From the NCBI GenBank assembly GCA_017446265.1, contig JAFSRD010000006.1:1-64000 (forward strand): a stretch of 64,000 nucleotides of DNA. The letters run 5' to 3'. Origin of the DNA: Treponema sp. (GTDB lineage: Bacteria; Spirochaetota; Spirochaetia; Treponematales; Treponemataceae). The notes below the pieces were generated by a model. It did not search any database. It worked only from the letters and a program-made list of their open reading frames with translations, and was not told where the DNA came from. A program made the translations under genes and the position numbers. Shown here piece after piece: positions 15,757 through 24,206 of the stretch; position 1 is the first letter of the stretch; each line of letters opens with the position of its first letter.

Positions 15757-16935
15757 CTATACATCTGTGAAAGATATTTTTTTGAGTATAGCAACACTTT
15801 CTATGTGGCTTGTATTTGGATAAAAATCAAGCAAAAACAACGATACAAGCGTATAACCAGAATTTACGAGCGCAGCTACATCGCGTGCGTGCGTTGACGG
15901 GTTGCATGAAACTGAAACGATGTGCGGAATGTTGCTTGCACACAAAAAATCGCGCACAGTTTTTTCCATGCCGCTTCTCGGCGGGTCAACGACTGCAACA
16001 TCAAACGCGCGCTCGGCAGAAAATCGCGCCGCCCATGCATTCCCTGAAATGCCGTAGCTTGTGTAATTTTTGCCGCGCATGTTGAGAGAGGCAAAGACGA
16101 GCGCATCTTTGTTGCGCTCCACGAGCGTTACGTGCTCAAATGCGTCTGCGAGAAAGCAAGAAAATGTACCGCAGCCTGCATACATGTCGAGCACATTCTT
16201 GCCGTGAAAGTTGCCGCATATAACGCCGAGCGATTTTTCGAGCATGTCCATATTTGACTGGAAAAATCCGCGCACATCAAACGCTATTTTTTTTCCGCAA
16301 AGCTGTATGGTGACTGAAGCTGCGTCTGAGTTTACGCAGGAAACTTGTTCGTCTCCATCTGCGGCTGCAACAACGCGGGCAGTTGTTTTGTCTGCGCAAT
16401 CTGCACGTGGCATAACGCGCGAATCGCCGAACACATGCAGCGTGCCGTGCTGTCGTTTTGCGTGAGGCGTAGCGGCAAGCCATGCGTTCACTTCATCTGT
16501 GGCGCATACGCATCGTTCTACCGGTACAATCGTGTTGCTGTTTTTTCCAGAAAGTCCGCCGTCATGCAGCGAAAATCGCGCACGGTAGCCGAGGTCGTTT
16601 CCGTGCAGCACGCGTATAGTCTGTGCTGCAACTCCTGCCCGTACAAAACAGTCTGCAAGAATTGACGTTCTCATAGTGCGCTGAAAACGTGCGTCTATAT
16701 GCATCATGTTGCAGCCGCCGCACACGCCGTAATAGCTGCACGCGGGCTGCACGCGATGCGCAGATGCAGCGATAACGGCAACAATTTTTGCTGTGTCGTA
16801 GTCGCGTTTTGAGGAAGTGATTTCTATTTCAAGCGTCTCGCCTGGAACTGCATGCGGAATAAACACTGTTTTTCCGTCTATTTTTGCAATGCAGTCGCCG
16901 CCCGCCACCATTTTTTCTGTCGTGACTCTTGCCAT
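15757..16935 (-). CDS. TrmA/RlmC/RlmD-family RNA uracil-C5 methyltransferase
   Basis: A 392-residue SAM-dependent enzyme that methylates C5 of uridine in rRNA or tRNA. An N-terminal TRAM domain (about 1-55) is followed by iron-sulfur cysteines C66, C72 and C75 (ACSYYGVCGGCNMMH), a FFQSNMDMLE segment, the SAM motif VLDMYAGCGTFSCFLAD, and the catalytic motifs DPPRSGME and VSVSCNPSTHARD (nucleophile cysteine), with the family C-terminus FYPNTSHIESVAIL. Sequence alone does not tell which uridine is modified. Its stop is 17 bases before the start I chose for the beta-propeller gene. It is shorter than RlmD (about 430). Confidence 0.88.
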   Translation of the reverse strand: MARVTTEKMVAGGDCIAKIDGKTVFIPHAVPGETLEIEITSSKRDYDTAKIVAVIAASAHRVQPACSYYGVCGGCNMMHIDARFQRTMRTSILADCFVRAGVAAQTIRVLHGNDLGYRARFSLHDGGLSGKNSNTIVPVERCVCATDEVNAWLAATPHAKRQHGTLHVFGDSRVMPRADCADKTTARVVAAADGDEQVSCVNSDAASVTIQLCGKKIAFDVRGFFQSNMDMLEKSLGVICGNFHGKNVLDMYAGCGTFSCFLADAFEHVTLVERNKDALVFASLNMRGKNYTSYGISGNAWAARFSAERAFDVAVVDPPRSGMEKTVRDFLCASNIPHIVSVSCNPSTHARDVAALVNSGYTLVSLFLLDFYPNTSHIESVAILKKISFTDV

Positions 16936-16992
16936 TGCGTTTATGATACTATCCGATAAAAAAAGAAAAAGCTAGAGAGAATAAGATGGCAA

Positions 16993-17610
16993 TCAGTATG
17001 AAATAAAAGTGTCAGTCTCCATAACGAGACACTTATCGCATATTTTTTCTATGATGGCTTTTTCATGGCTGATTACGATGAGCCCCAGATTACGCGTGCG
17101 GGCAATCTCCAGCAGGCTTTTCCAGATGGCTGCCTGCGTAATGCCGTCCAGCATGGTGGTCATTTCATCTGCGACAATGTACTTAGTATGCGGATGCAAC
17201 GACCTTACGATAGAAAAGCGCTGTAGCTCACCACCTGATAATTCAATCGGGTAACGATCAAACCACTCGTCTCGGATGCCGAACGTATCTAACAGCGTCT
17301 GATCAGGCGTGTAGCTTTCTGTGAGAATGTCTTTCATCCGCCAGAGTGGATTCATCGTTTTTTCTGGATGCTGAAAAATCAACTGCACTGGACGGAAACT
17401 CCGGCTGTGGTGCGGTTCTCCGTCAATCCGAAGCTCGCCTTCTTTTGGAGACAGAAAGTCGGCCAAGACTTTAGCCAGACTCGTTTTTCCGCAGCCGCTG
17501 TAGCCGAAGATTCCCATTCGTTCACCCCTGTCCACTTCAAAGTTGATATTTCGAAAGACCCATTCATTTTGATTGTAATAAAAGCCAATATCATGTGCTG
17601 TCAGCGCCAT
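16993..17610 (-). CDS. ABC transporter ATP-binding protein (DppF/NikE-like)
   Basis: A 205-residue ATPase of an Opp/Dpp/Nik-type importer. Walker A is GYSGCGKT (about 35-42), the signature is LSGGELQR, Walker B is YIVADEMT and the switch histidine is in VISHEK. It lacks the C-terminal oligopeptide-binding extension of DppF (about 330 residues), so it is a minimal form like those in Ni/metallophore systems. Last of five genes; its ATG directly abuts the stop of the preceding ATPase (TAAATG), giving tight coupling. Base use is unlike the neighbouring treponemal genes. Confidence 0.85.
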   Translation of the reverse strand: MALTAHDIGFYYNQNEWVFRNINFEVDRGERMGIFGYSGCGKTSLAKVLADFLSPKEGELRIDGEPHHSRSFRPVQLIFQHPEKTMNPLWRMKDILTESYTPDQTLLDTFGIRDEWFDRYPIELSGGELQRFSIVRSLHPHTKYIVADEMTTMLDGITQAAIWKSLLEIARTRNLGLIVISHEKAIIEKICDKCLVMETDTFISY

Positions 17611-18405
17611 TTATTCCACCGTTATAAACTCATTCTGTGGCAAAGAACGCCACAACTTGCGCGAATATATCTCTGTCAGGCGTTCTCCGTTTCCGCTGAA
17701 AAAGTTTGCAGGAACAGTCTCGAGGGTTTTGCCGTTTTGAAATACAGAAATTCTGTCTGCAATCTTGACAGCGGAGACGATATCGTGGGTAATCAGCATG
17801 ACGCCAATTCCATTATCAGCAAAGTTCCGTAATTGCCGTAGGACCAGTTCCAAAACAGCCTGATGGATGCCTGGCGTTGGCTCATCGGCGATGACTAGCT
17901 CAGTGTCTTTTCCCATGCTGGTAGCAAAGAGAACTCTCCGAAGCATGCCGCCTGACAGCTGGCAAGGATATAGCTCTCCGTCAGATTTCTTTAATCCGAA
18001 TTGTTCAAAAAGATTTTCCTGCATTGCGCATCGCGTTCGTCTGCTATGGCGCAGTCCGAGCCTGACTTGGTGCTTGACCTTCATGGAGGGGTCGAGATAG
18101 TTCACGGACTGGGGAATAAATGCTATCTGTGCACCTCGGTATTTTTTTATGCGCTTTCCATCAAGGAGCCTGCCGTCATACAGTATCTTGCCGCCGACAA
18201 GGGCATTGGGCGGCAGTATTCCCATGACTGCATGGGCAAGCAGGCTCTTCCCCGAACCGCTGGCTCCAACAACCGCGAGAATCTCGCCCCGCTGGATTTC
18301 CACATTCAATGCCTGAATGGGGGTGCTTGTGAAGCACTGCAATCCCCGCCCATATTGCTCAAAGGCAATAGAAAGGTCTCTTACTTCCAACAAAGGTCTG
18401 CTCAT
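17611..18405 (-). CDS. ABC transporter ATP-binding protein (DppD/NikD-like)
   Basis: A 264-residue ATPase, the second nucleotide-binding subunit. Walker A GASGSGKS (about 47-54), Q-loop in IAFIPQSVNYLDP, signature LSGGMLRR, Walker B LVIADEPT, switch LITHD. Of two ATGs (18411 and 18405) I prefer 18405, because the GAGG site then sits about 6 bases away; the outer ATG would abut it. Like its partner it lacks the long DppD C-terminal domain. It lies between the second permease and the other ATPase with almost no gaps. Confidence 0.85.
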   Translation of the reverse strand: MSRPLLEVRDLSIAFEQYGRGLQCFTSTPIQALNVEIQRGEILAVVGASGSGKSLLAHAVMGILPPNALVGGKILYDGRLLDGKRIKKYRGAQIAFIPQSVNYLDPSMKVKHQVRLGLRHSRRTRCAMQENLFEQFGLKKSDGELYPCQLSGGMLRRVLFATSMGKDTELVIADEPTPGIHQAVLELVLRQLRNFADNGIGVMLITHDIVSAVKIADRISVFQNGKTLETVPANFFSGNGERLTEIYSRKLWRSLPQNEFITVE

Positions 18406-18414
18406 AATCATCCT

Positions 18415-19239
18415 CTACTGATAGCGGGTCAGCGGATTGTGAAGGATTCGCAGCGACTCGCCGATATTGTCAAAACACTTTACCAGAAGGATCAGGGCAA
18501 GACCTGGCAGTACCACCGGCCACCAGTTCCCGAGTGAAATATACTTGGCGGCCTCTGAAAGAATAATTCCAATGGATGGCTGCTGCGCGGACAGACCAAA
18601 GCCCAAAAACGTCATAGATGCCTCGTGCAGAATTACATGGGGAAAGAGCAGGACGAAGCCGATAAAAATCTGGGGGAAAATGAGAGGAAAAATGTGTTTC
18701 CTGATAATAAACCACGAGCTTTTACCCGCGTTTCTGGATACGAGAATGAACTCCGCGTTCCGAACATTGTTGACCTCGTTTCTGATTACCCGTGCTAGTG
18801 CAGGCCAGTGGGTTATTGCCGTTGCAACGATGACACCGGCGGCACCTTTTCCTACGGCAAAGGAGACCAAAATCATAAAAATCAGGTGGGGCATACCGAT
18901 GAACATATCCACTGCCCACATGATGATGGTATCTGTTTTTTTGCTGCTGACCGCTGCCAGAACTCCTAGCAACAACGCGATGGCAACGCCAATAGTGGCA
19001 CCGATGATGCCCACGTACAAAGAGAAGCGCAGCCCCTTAACCGTTCGTGTAAGCATATCGCGCCCAAGTGAATCGGTGCCGAATAGGAATTTTCCAGATG
19101 GAGCTAGATTTTTTACAGTATTATCTGTTTCCAATCCTTTTTCGCCCAACGTAAAACTCAAAACAACAATCAGCACAAGGAACAAGAGAGAAACCACAAG
19201 CGAGACAATCACCCTTTTTCTTGCATCTGTTCTCCTCAT
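18415..19239 (-). CDS. ABC transporter permease (DppC/NikC-like)
   Basis: A 274-residue inner-membrane permease. An N-terminal TM (VIVSLVVSLLFLVLIVVLSF) is followed by GTDSLGRDMLTRTVKGLRFSL, the DppC-type entry signature, and five more TM segments, with the EAA loop near NVRNAEFILVSRNAGKSS. The ATG at 19239 has a GGAGG site and overlaps the stop of the upstream permease (ATGA), so an upstream in-frame start at 19302 is rejected. It pairs with the DppB-like protein to form the channel. Confidence 0.87.
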   Translation of the reverse strand: MRRTDARKRVIVSLVVSLLFLVLIVVLSFTLGEKGLETDNTVKNLAPSGKFLFGTDSLGRDMLTRTVKGLRFSLYVGIIGATIGVAIALLLGVLAAVSSKKTDTIIMWAVDMFIGMPHLIFMILVSFAVGKGAAGVIVATAITHWPALARVIRNEVNNVRNAEFILVSRNAGKSSWFIIRKHIFPLIFPQIFIGFVLLFPHVILHEASMTFLGFGLSAQQPSIGIILSEAAKYISLGNWWPVVLPGLALILLVKCFDNIGESLRILHNPLTRYQ

Positions 19240-20213
19240 ACCTGCCTCCGCAACGCTGGATTCAGCAGGCTGTTCAGTACATCCGCAATAGTGTTTCCCC
19301 AAAAGACAAATACTGCGCCGATGATCACAATGGCCAGCAAAAGAGGCGCATCACCTTTCAGTCCAGCCTCTGTCAGCGTTGAGCCAAGACCCGGGTAAGA
19401 AAAGACCTCTTCAGCTAGTACCGAGCCGCCGAACAATTCACCAAAATAGGAAAAATGGATTGTGATGGCAGGAACGACAGCATTGCGGATGCAATGATTT
19501 CTAAAAATCTGAAAACTGCTTTCGCCTCTGGCTCTGGCAAAGATGACATATTCGCTGTTGAGCACATCAATCATTTTCTCTCTGGTGTGGAGCGTAACAT
19601 TGGCAATTCCCAGTACGCTGAGCGTAAAGGCAGGCAGCATCAGGTGATGAATTTTCTCTGCAAGCGAAACATCTGCGCTCAGTCTCCCTATAGGCACGGA
19701 AATACCAATGGGAAACCACTGTAGATATACAGAAAAAATCAACAGAAAAATAAGCCCTATCCAAAAGGTTGGCACGGTCGCCTGCACGTAAGAAAACCAT
19801 TTGATAAGGCTGTCCCATATTGTTTCTCGCTTGAACGCTGCCACCGTTCCCAAGAGAAACCCAAGCACGCCTGAAATGATCCAGGAGACGCCCATCAGCA
19901 CAGCGGAAGCTCCTGCCCGTTGCCGTATGATTTCGCTAACGGCCTCCCTGTGGACCAGCGACATTCCCATGTTGCCGCAGATGAAATTCTTTAGCCAGAT
20001 AACATACTGCATCGCCACAGGCTTGTTCAGTCCATAATACGCTGCTATCCGTGCATATTGCTCCGCTGTCAGGTTTGGGTCGTAATTGACGCTTGCCAAC
20101 ACAGGGTCCACGGGCGATATCTTCAAAAGGGTAAAAGACAATATAGATACTCCCAACAGCAGCAACAGACACCGCAGGATCTTCGTCAGTATAATTGACA
20201 AAACATTTTTCAT
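19236..20213 (-). CDS. ABC transporter permease (DppB/NikB-like)
   Basis: A 325-residue inner-membrane permease with six predicted TM segments. The N-terminal helix LLLLLGVSILSFTLLKISPVDPV is the DppB/OppB signature, followed by LTAEQYARIAAYYGLNKPV and the GNMGMSLVHREAV segment; the EAA loop is near LNSEYVIFARARGESS. The gene follows the binding-protein gene by 74 bases and overlaps the second permease by four bases. Family call is firm; substrate is not readable from the permeases. Confidence 0.88.
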   Translation of the reverse strand: MKNVLSIILTKILRCLLLLLGVSILSFTLLKISPVDPVLASVNYDPNLTAEQYARIAAYYGLNKPVAMQYVIWLKNFICGNMGMSLVHREAVSEIIRQRAGASAVLMGVSWIISGVLGFLLGTVAAFKRETIWDSLIKWFSYVQATVPTFWIGLIFLLIFSVYLQWFPIGISVPIGRLSADVSLAEKIHHLMLPAFTLSVLGIANVTLHTREKMIDVLNSEYVIFARARGESSFQIFRNHCIRNAVVPAITIHFSYFGELFGGSVLAEEVFSYPGLGSTLTEAGLKGDAPLLLAIVIIGAVFVFWGNTIADVLNSLLNPALRRQV

Positions 20214-20287
20214 ACAATAGGCACCTTTTGCGTAAAAGAGCGCACATTTTTAGAATTTTCTTGCGCGCTGTTGCCGATAGTTCTGTG

Positions 20288-21934
20288 TTAATGCATGTCG
20301 CCGAGCCATGTCCATTCGGCGATGTTGGCAATCAACGACCAATCGTGACCGTGGCTGTGGATACCTTGATTGCCAACGTCAATGCGGGCATCTCCCACAT
20401 AGGTATGGTTGATTCGCACAAGCCAGACATACGGCAGGTCACCTCGCACGGAGCACCCAGTGTGCCCGTCCCACTGGGCCAGCTTCCAGTAGCGCGTTGC
20501 CTCGTCTAGATCGGCGGAATTCATCGCTTTTTCAATGTATTCCGTCACCTGCGGGTTGTTGTAAAAGGTGACGTTTGTCCAGCCGCGCCCCGCTGTGTCA
20601 GGATGGTGCGACTCATAGAACGGGTTGGGGTTGTGCCTTCCACCTGCGTACAGCAGGGACACTTCATGAGACTTTGTCATCATCTCATCCCAGTTGCTGC
20701 CCACCAGATTTATCTTTATTCCTAGCTTCCGCGCCTGATTAGCAGCTTCCACTGCAACATTTGTCCGCAACTGATCCGCTGTAGGATAATACAGATCGAA
20801 AGCCGCTTTGATGCCGTTTCGCTCGCGAATGCCGTCTGCGCCGAGCAGCCAGCCGCCTTCCTCTAGAATCCGCATGGCGTTCTCTGTATCGTTATCTGCG
20901 ATCATGGATTGCGAATTCCAAAACGGCATGCCGTCCATCACCGAGTAGGCAGGCCTTCCGTGTCCGTTCAGCGCTATATCCACCACCTTCTGACGGTCCA
21001 TGCCTACATTTAGCGCTCTACGGATAACAGAATCGCTTGTGACATCATTGCCCACCTGATAGCCATCGGGAGAATTCGTAATTACCCCCCGCTTTACATA
21101 AGGCATGGACAGACCGCGCACATCATTGGCCTCAATATCGAAAAGTTTACACCCTTCAATGTGTTTGTCTGCCAACTCAGGTGTGGCATACACTATATCC
21201 ACGTCACCAGACTGGAGTGCGGCAAGCGCGGCGTTTTCATCCAGCAGCACCCAGGTCCATTTTTTAAAGTACGGTTCGGCTCCGTGCCAGTAAGGATTTA
21301 CAACGAAAATTGCCTGCTCACCTGGCTGATACTCTGCCACCATATAGGGGCCAGAGCCAATGGGGTTAAACTTATAGTTGTCATTGTAATGAGACTTGGG
21401 AACGATGGGCACCTCCACCAATTGGGACTGGGCAAATGTAGAGCGGGGCTCTTTCAGGATAAAGACAATCCGATTAGACTGGGGAATGTCAATCCTGTCA
21501 ATGAAGTCCATGCTCCAGTGCCGTCCATCTGCAATCAACATCTCATAGGAGAACTTCACGTCCTCAACCGTCACCGTCTCCCCGTTAGAAAACTTAAAAT
21601 CATCGTGAATGTCAAATGTCCAGATTAAGCCGTCCGAAGATATGTGATAGCTCTTTGCAAGGTCCTCCACAATTTCCAAATTTGCCGTCCTCCGCAGCAG
21701 CGTACTGTGGGTGATATGCGCTTCATTGTACATGCCATAACGATCCTTGGGATCAAATTCGTGGGGAATCCTTGCGCCCATGGATACCACAAGTTCGTCT
21801 GCCGCCCGCCCTTTTCTGTTGCGCGCAGCAGAGGATTGTTGTTGCTTTTGAACGCATGCTGCCAGTTGCAGTGCGATAATCAATGCAAAAACGGATGCCA
21901 AAACTATGGCATGATTTTTTTTCATTTTTTTCAT
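20288..21934 (-). CDS. ABC transporter substrate-binding lipoprotein (peptide/nickel SBP family 5)
   Basis: A 548-residue periplasmic binding lipoprotein of SBP family 5 (DppA/OppA/NikA type). The lipobox is LAAC with Cys27 as the lipid anchor. Family blocks include LAKSYHISSDGLIWTFDIHDD, KFSNGETVTVEDVKFSYEML and VIRRALNVGMDRQKVV. It is the first gene of a five-gene importer (binding protein, two permeases, two ATPases) read from a strong promoter with an operator-like palindrome. Likely substrates are peptides, or Ni/Zn or metallophore complexes; the minimal ATPases and the palindrome make me favour a metal-linked role, but that is inference. Confidence 0.85.
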   Translation of the reverse strand: MKKMKKNHAIVLASVFALIIALQLAACVQKQQQSSAARNRKGRAADELVVSMGARIPHEFDPKDRYGMYNEAHITHSTLLRRTANLEIVEDLAKSYHISSDGLIWTFDIHDDFKFSNGETVTVEDVKFSYEMLIADGRHWSMDFIDRIDIPQSNRIVFILKEPRSTFAQSQLVEVPIVPKSHYNDNYKFNPIGSGPYMVAEYQPGEQAIFVVNPYWHGAEPYFKKWTWVLLDENAALAALQSGDVDIVYATPELADKHIEGCKLFDIEANDVRGLSMPYVKRGVITNSPDGYQVGNDVTSDSVIRRALNVGMDRQKVVDIALNGHGRPAYSVMDGMPFWNSQSMIADNDTENAMRILEEGGWLLGADGIRERNGIKAAFDLYYPTADQLRTNVAVEAANQARKLGIKINLVGSNWDEMMTKSHEVSLLYAGGRHNPNPFYESHHPDTAGRGWTNVTFYNNPQVTEYIEKAMNSADLDEATRYWKLAQWDGHTGCSVRGDLPYVWLVRINHTYVGDARIDVGNQGIHSHGHDWSLIANIAEWTWLGDMH

Positions 21935-22007
21935 TATAGAACCTTCTTGTTGTCGAAATTTATATTTTTCAATAAGTTAGTTAATATGTATTATTAAGCC
22001 AAATAAT

Positions 22008-22025
22008 AGTTAGCTTAAACTAACT
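22008..22025. promoter_or_regulatory. 18-bp near-perfect palindrome at the ABC operon start site (operator candidate)
   Basis: AGTTAG and CTAACT arms flank a CTTAAA centre; only one symmetric base pair mismatches over 18 bp. It begins eight bases downstream of the -10 box of the ABC operon, so it covers the predicted transcription start, the classic place for a repressor. The TTAG...CTAA arms recall DtxR/MntR/TroR-type operators. A further AGTTAG half-site lies at 21975-21980. Confidence 0.6.
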
Positions 22026-22032
22026 GTTGTAA

Positions 22033-22061
22033 ACTATACCATGTTCCATTATGTGTGTCAA
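22033..22061 (-). promoter_or_regulatory. Strong sigma-70 promoter of the ABC importer operon
   Basis: Minus strand TTGACA (22056-22061, consensus), 17-base spacer, TATAGT (22033-22038). It lies about 100 bases upstream of the binding-protein ATG, in the divergent region shared with the alpha/beta hydrolase gene. Confidence 0.75.
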
Positions 22062-22129
22062 GCAAGAATTGTCGTGACACGCTTTTTTGTATATATGCTT
22101 TTTTTGCAAAATGTGGTATACTTTGTTTT

Positions 22130-23071
22130 ATGACAACACAAAATTTCTTTCAGACAATGAGCGACGGCATTGAAATTGCAGTGACGCGTTGGATTCCTGA
22201 CGGCGACATCAAAGGCATTGTGTTATTGAGCCACGGCATGGTTGAGCATGTATTGCGCTACGACAGGCTTGGAAATGTGCTTGCTGAACATGGCTGGATT
22301 TTGCATGCACACGACCATCGGGGGCACGGCAGGACTGCCGAAAAGGCTGTGGCAAACGGTAGCGGCATGTTCGGCATGCTTGCAAAAAAACATGGGTTTG
22401 AGAGAGTCGTCGATGACGTTCGTGAAGTACTGCAAAAGGCAAAGGCAGATTTTCCTGGCAAAAAAGTCATTCTGCTCGGTCACTCATTCGGCAGTTTTGT
22501 CGCTCAATCGTTTATTGAAATGTATTCTGGTTATATTGACGGCTGCATTCTCTGTGGCACAGCAGGTCCACGCAAAGCGCTTGTTATGGCAGGCAATGCG
22601 CTTGCACATGTCATTGCATTGCTGCGCGGTAAAAAATATTGCTCGCCGTTTTTAAAGAAGATGGCGTTTGGTGCGTATTCAAAGCGCATACCCGACGCGG
22701 TAAACGGGCAGGAGTGGCTTTCGCGTGATGAAACTGCCGTTCAACTTTATATTGACGACACATGGTGCGGCTTCAATCCTACTGCAAGCTTTTATTGCGA
22801 CATGATGCACGGACTTGCAAAAATACACAGCGGTGCAAATATGAAAAAAATCCCAGTCAATCTGCCGCTTTTAATCATTTACGGCGGAGATGATCCTGTA
22901 GGCGATTACGGTAAAACGGTACAGCAGTTGTGCGTCATCTACCGCAAAAACGGCATGACAAATGTGACAGTAAAAGAGTATGCAGGCGCGCGCCATGAAC
23001 TTTTCAATGAGACAAACAAAGAGGAAGTTGAAGGCGACGTCATTTTGTGGCTTGCACAATTTATCAGTTAG
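22130..23071 (+). CDS. Alpha/beta hydrolase (monoacylglycerol lipase/lysophospholipase-like)
   Basis: A 313-residue soluble serine hydrolase of the Hydrolase_4 (S33-like) group. The HG oxyanion motif is in LLSHGMVEHVLRY, the nucleophile elbow is GHSFG with Ser119, an acid residue is near YGGDDPVGDYG and the catalytic histidine is in GARHELFNE, giving a complete triad. Lid segment ARKALVMAGNAL-type helices follow the elbow. Substrate is likely a lipid ester. An extended -10 (TGGTATACT, 22114-22122) ends seven bases before the ATG and no ribosome site is visible, so the mRNA may be leaderless. The pcnB start follows by 17 bases. Confidence 0.85.
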   Translation: MTTQNFFQTMSDGIEIAVTRWIPDGDIKGIVLLSHGMVEHVLRYDRLGNVLAEHGWILHAHDHRGHGRTAEKAVANGSGMFGMLAKKHGFERVVDDVREVLQKAKADFPGKKVILLGHSFGSFVAQSFIEMYSGYIDGCILCGTAGPRKALVMAGNALAHVIALLRGKKYCSPFLKKMAFGAYSKRIPDAVNGQEWLSRDETAVQLYIDDTWCGFNPTASFYCDMMHGLAKIHSGANMKKIPVNLPLLIIYGGDDPVGDYGKTVQQLCVIYRKNGMTNVTVKEYAGARHELFNETNKEEVEGDVILWLAQFIS

Positions 23072-23088
23072 ACATTGGGGAATCTATT

Positions 23089-24204
23089 GTGCTGATTCGT
23101 TACGGAACTGATGCAAATGGCAAACCGGTAAAAAAGGCCATCATTTACACAAAACAAGAACACGGTATTGTCAAGGAAAAAATTGATAGCGACGCATTGA
23201 AAATAGTTGAGCGGTTGCGAGATGCAGGTTTTGCCGCGTATATTGTCGGCGGGGCAGTGCGCGATTTAATCGTTGGAAACATGCCAAAAGATTTTGACAT
23301 TGTTACAGAAGCAACACCGTTGCGGATAAAGCGGCTTTTCAGAAATTCGCGCATCATTGGCAAGCGATTTCGCCTTGTGCACGTCATAGTGGGTCAGAAA
23401 ATTTTTGAAGTGAGCACATTCCGCTCAACTGCAGAAGGTTCTACCGGAAATAATTTTGGTTCTATGGACGAAGACGTGCGTCGGCGTGACTTTACCATAA
23501 ATGCGCTCTATTATGACCCGTCTAAAGAGCACGTAATTGATTACGTTGGCGGCGTACGCGACATAAAAAAGCAGGTGCTCAATCCTGTCATATCGCTCGA
23601 CAGGATTTTTGTGGAAGATCCTGTGCGCATGATTCGAGCAATAAAATACTCCGCGCTCGCCGATGTGCGCATGTCGCTTTCGTTGCGCAGAAAAATACGC
23701 CAATCCGCAAATCTTTTGCAAAGCGTTCCACCGTCGCGCCTTACCGAAGAATTATTAAAAATTATCAACAGCAGCCACATGTACGACATTGTGCGCGAAG
23801 CGCTCGACACAGATTTGTACATATATCTTCAACCCGCTGCCTCGTCATTCATATACGCAGATAAGAATTTTAAAAACGCGTATCTGGAAAGCCTCAAAAA
23901 TCTCGACTCGTTTACTGCGTGCGAGGGCAATGCTCGGCTCGGACGCAAGCTTGCTTTTTTACTCACTGATTTTATCAGTACGCTCACTGACTGGCAAAAA
24001 GAGGTTGCCATGCATACGCCGTCATATGAGCTGTATGCGCATACATGGCGCGAGTGCCGGCACTTTGTACTTCCTATGAATCCACAGCGCACTGAACTTG
24101 AATTTGCTGTGAAAATGGAACTCATTGAGCGCGGTGTAAAAGTGCAGGGAAAAAAACGAGTGCGCGCACAAACTGCCGCTGAAGAAAAACTTCAGGATAA
24201 ATGA
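23089..24204 (+). CDS. pcnB: Poly(A) polymerase / CCA-adding-type nucleotidyltransferase
   Basis: A 371-residue class II nucleotidyltransferase. The head carries YIVGGAVRDLIVGNMPKDFDIVT with the catalytic DxD-type aspartates, then FEVSTFR and RRRDFTINALYYD, the primer/template-binding RRD motif; VEDPVRMIRAIKYSALADVRM begins the neck. The C-terminus is basic (KVQGKKRVRAQ), which favours PcnB poly(A) polymerase over CCA transferase. I put the start at the GTG at 23089, after a GGGGAA site; an earlier reading would overlap the hydrolase. It adds 3' tails to RNA that promote decay. Its stop is two bases from the convergent P-loop gene. Confidence 0.87.
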   Translation: MLIRYGTDANGKPVKKAIIYTKQEHGIVKEKIDSDALKIVERLRDAGFAAYIVGGAVRDLIVGNMPKDFDIVTEATPLRIKRLFRNSRIIGKRFRLVHVIVGQKIFEVSTFRSTAEGSTGNNFGSMDEDVRRRDFTINALYYDPSKEHVIDYVGGVRDIKKQVLNPVISLDRIFVEDPVRMIRAIKYSALADVRMSLSLRRKIRQSANLLQSVPPSRLTEELLKIINSSHMYDIVREALDTDLYIYLQPAASSFIYADKNFKNAYLESLKNLDSFTACEGNARLGRKLAFLLTDFISTLTDWQKEVAMHTPSYELYAHTWRECRHFVLPMNPQRTELEFAVKMELIERGVKVQGKKRVRAQTAAEEKLQDK

Positions 24205-24206
24205 AG

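Noticed and set aside
17000..17034. Terminator at the end of the ABC operon (AAGTGTC/GACACTT with T-rich tail)
   Set aside because: The hairpin and T-run lie inside the last codons, before the stop codon, so termination there would make non-stop mRNA.
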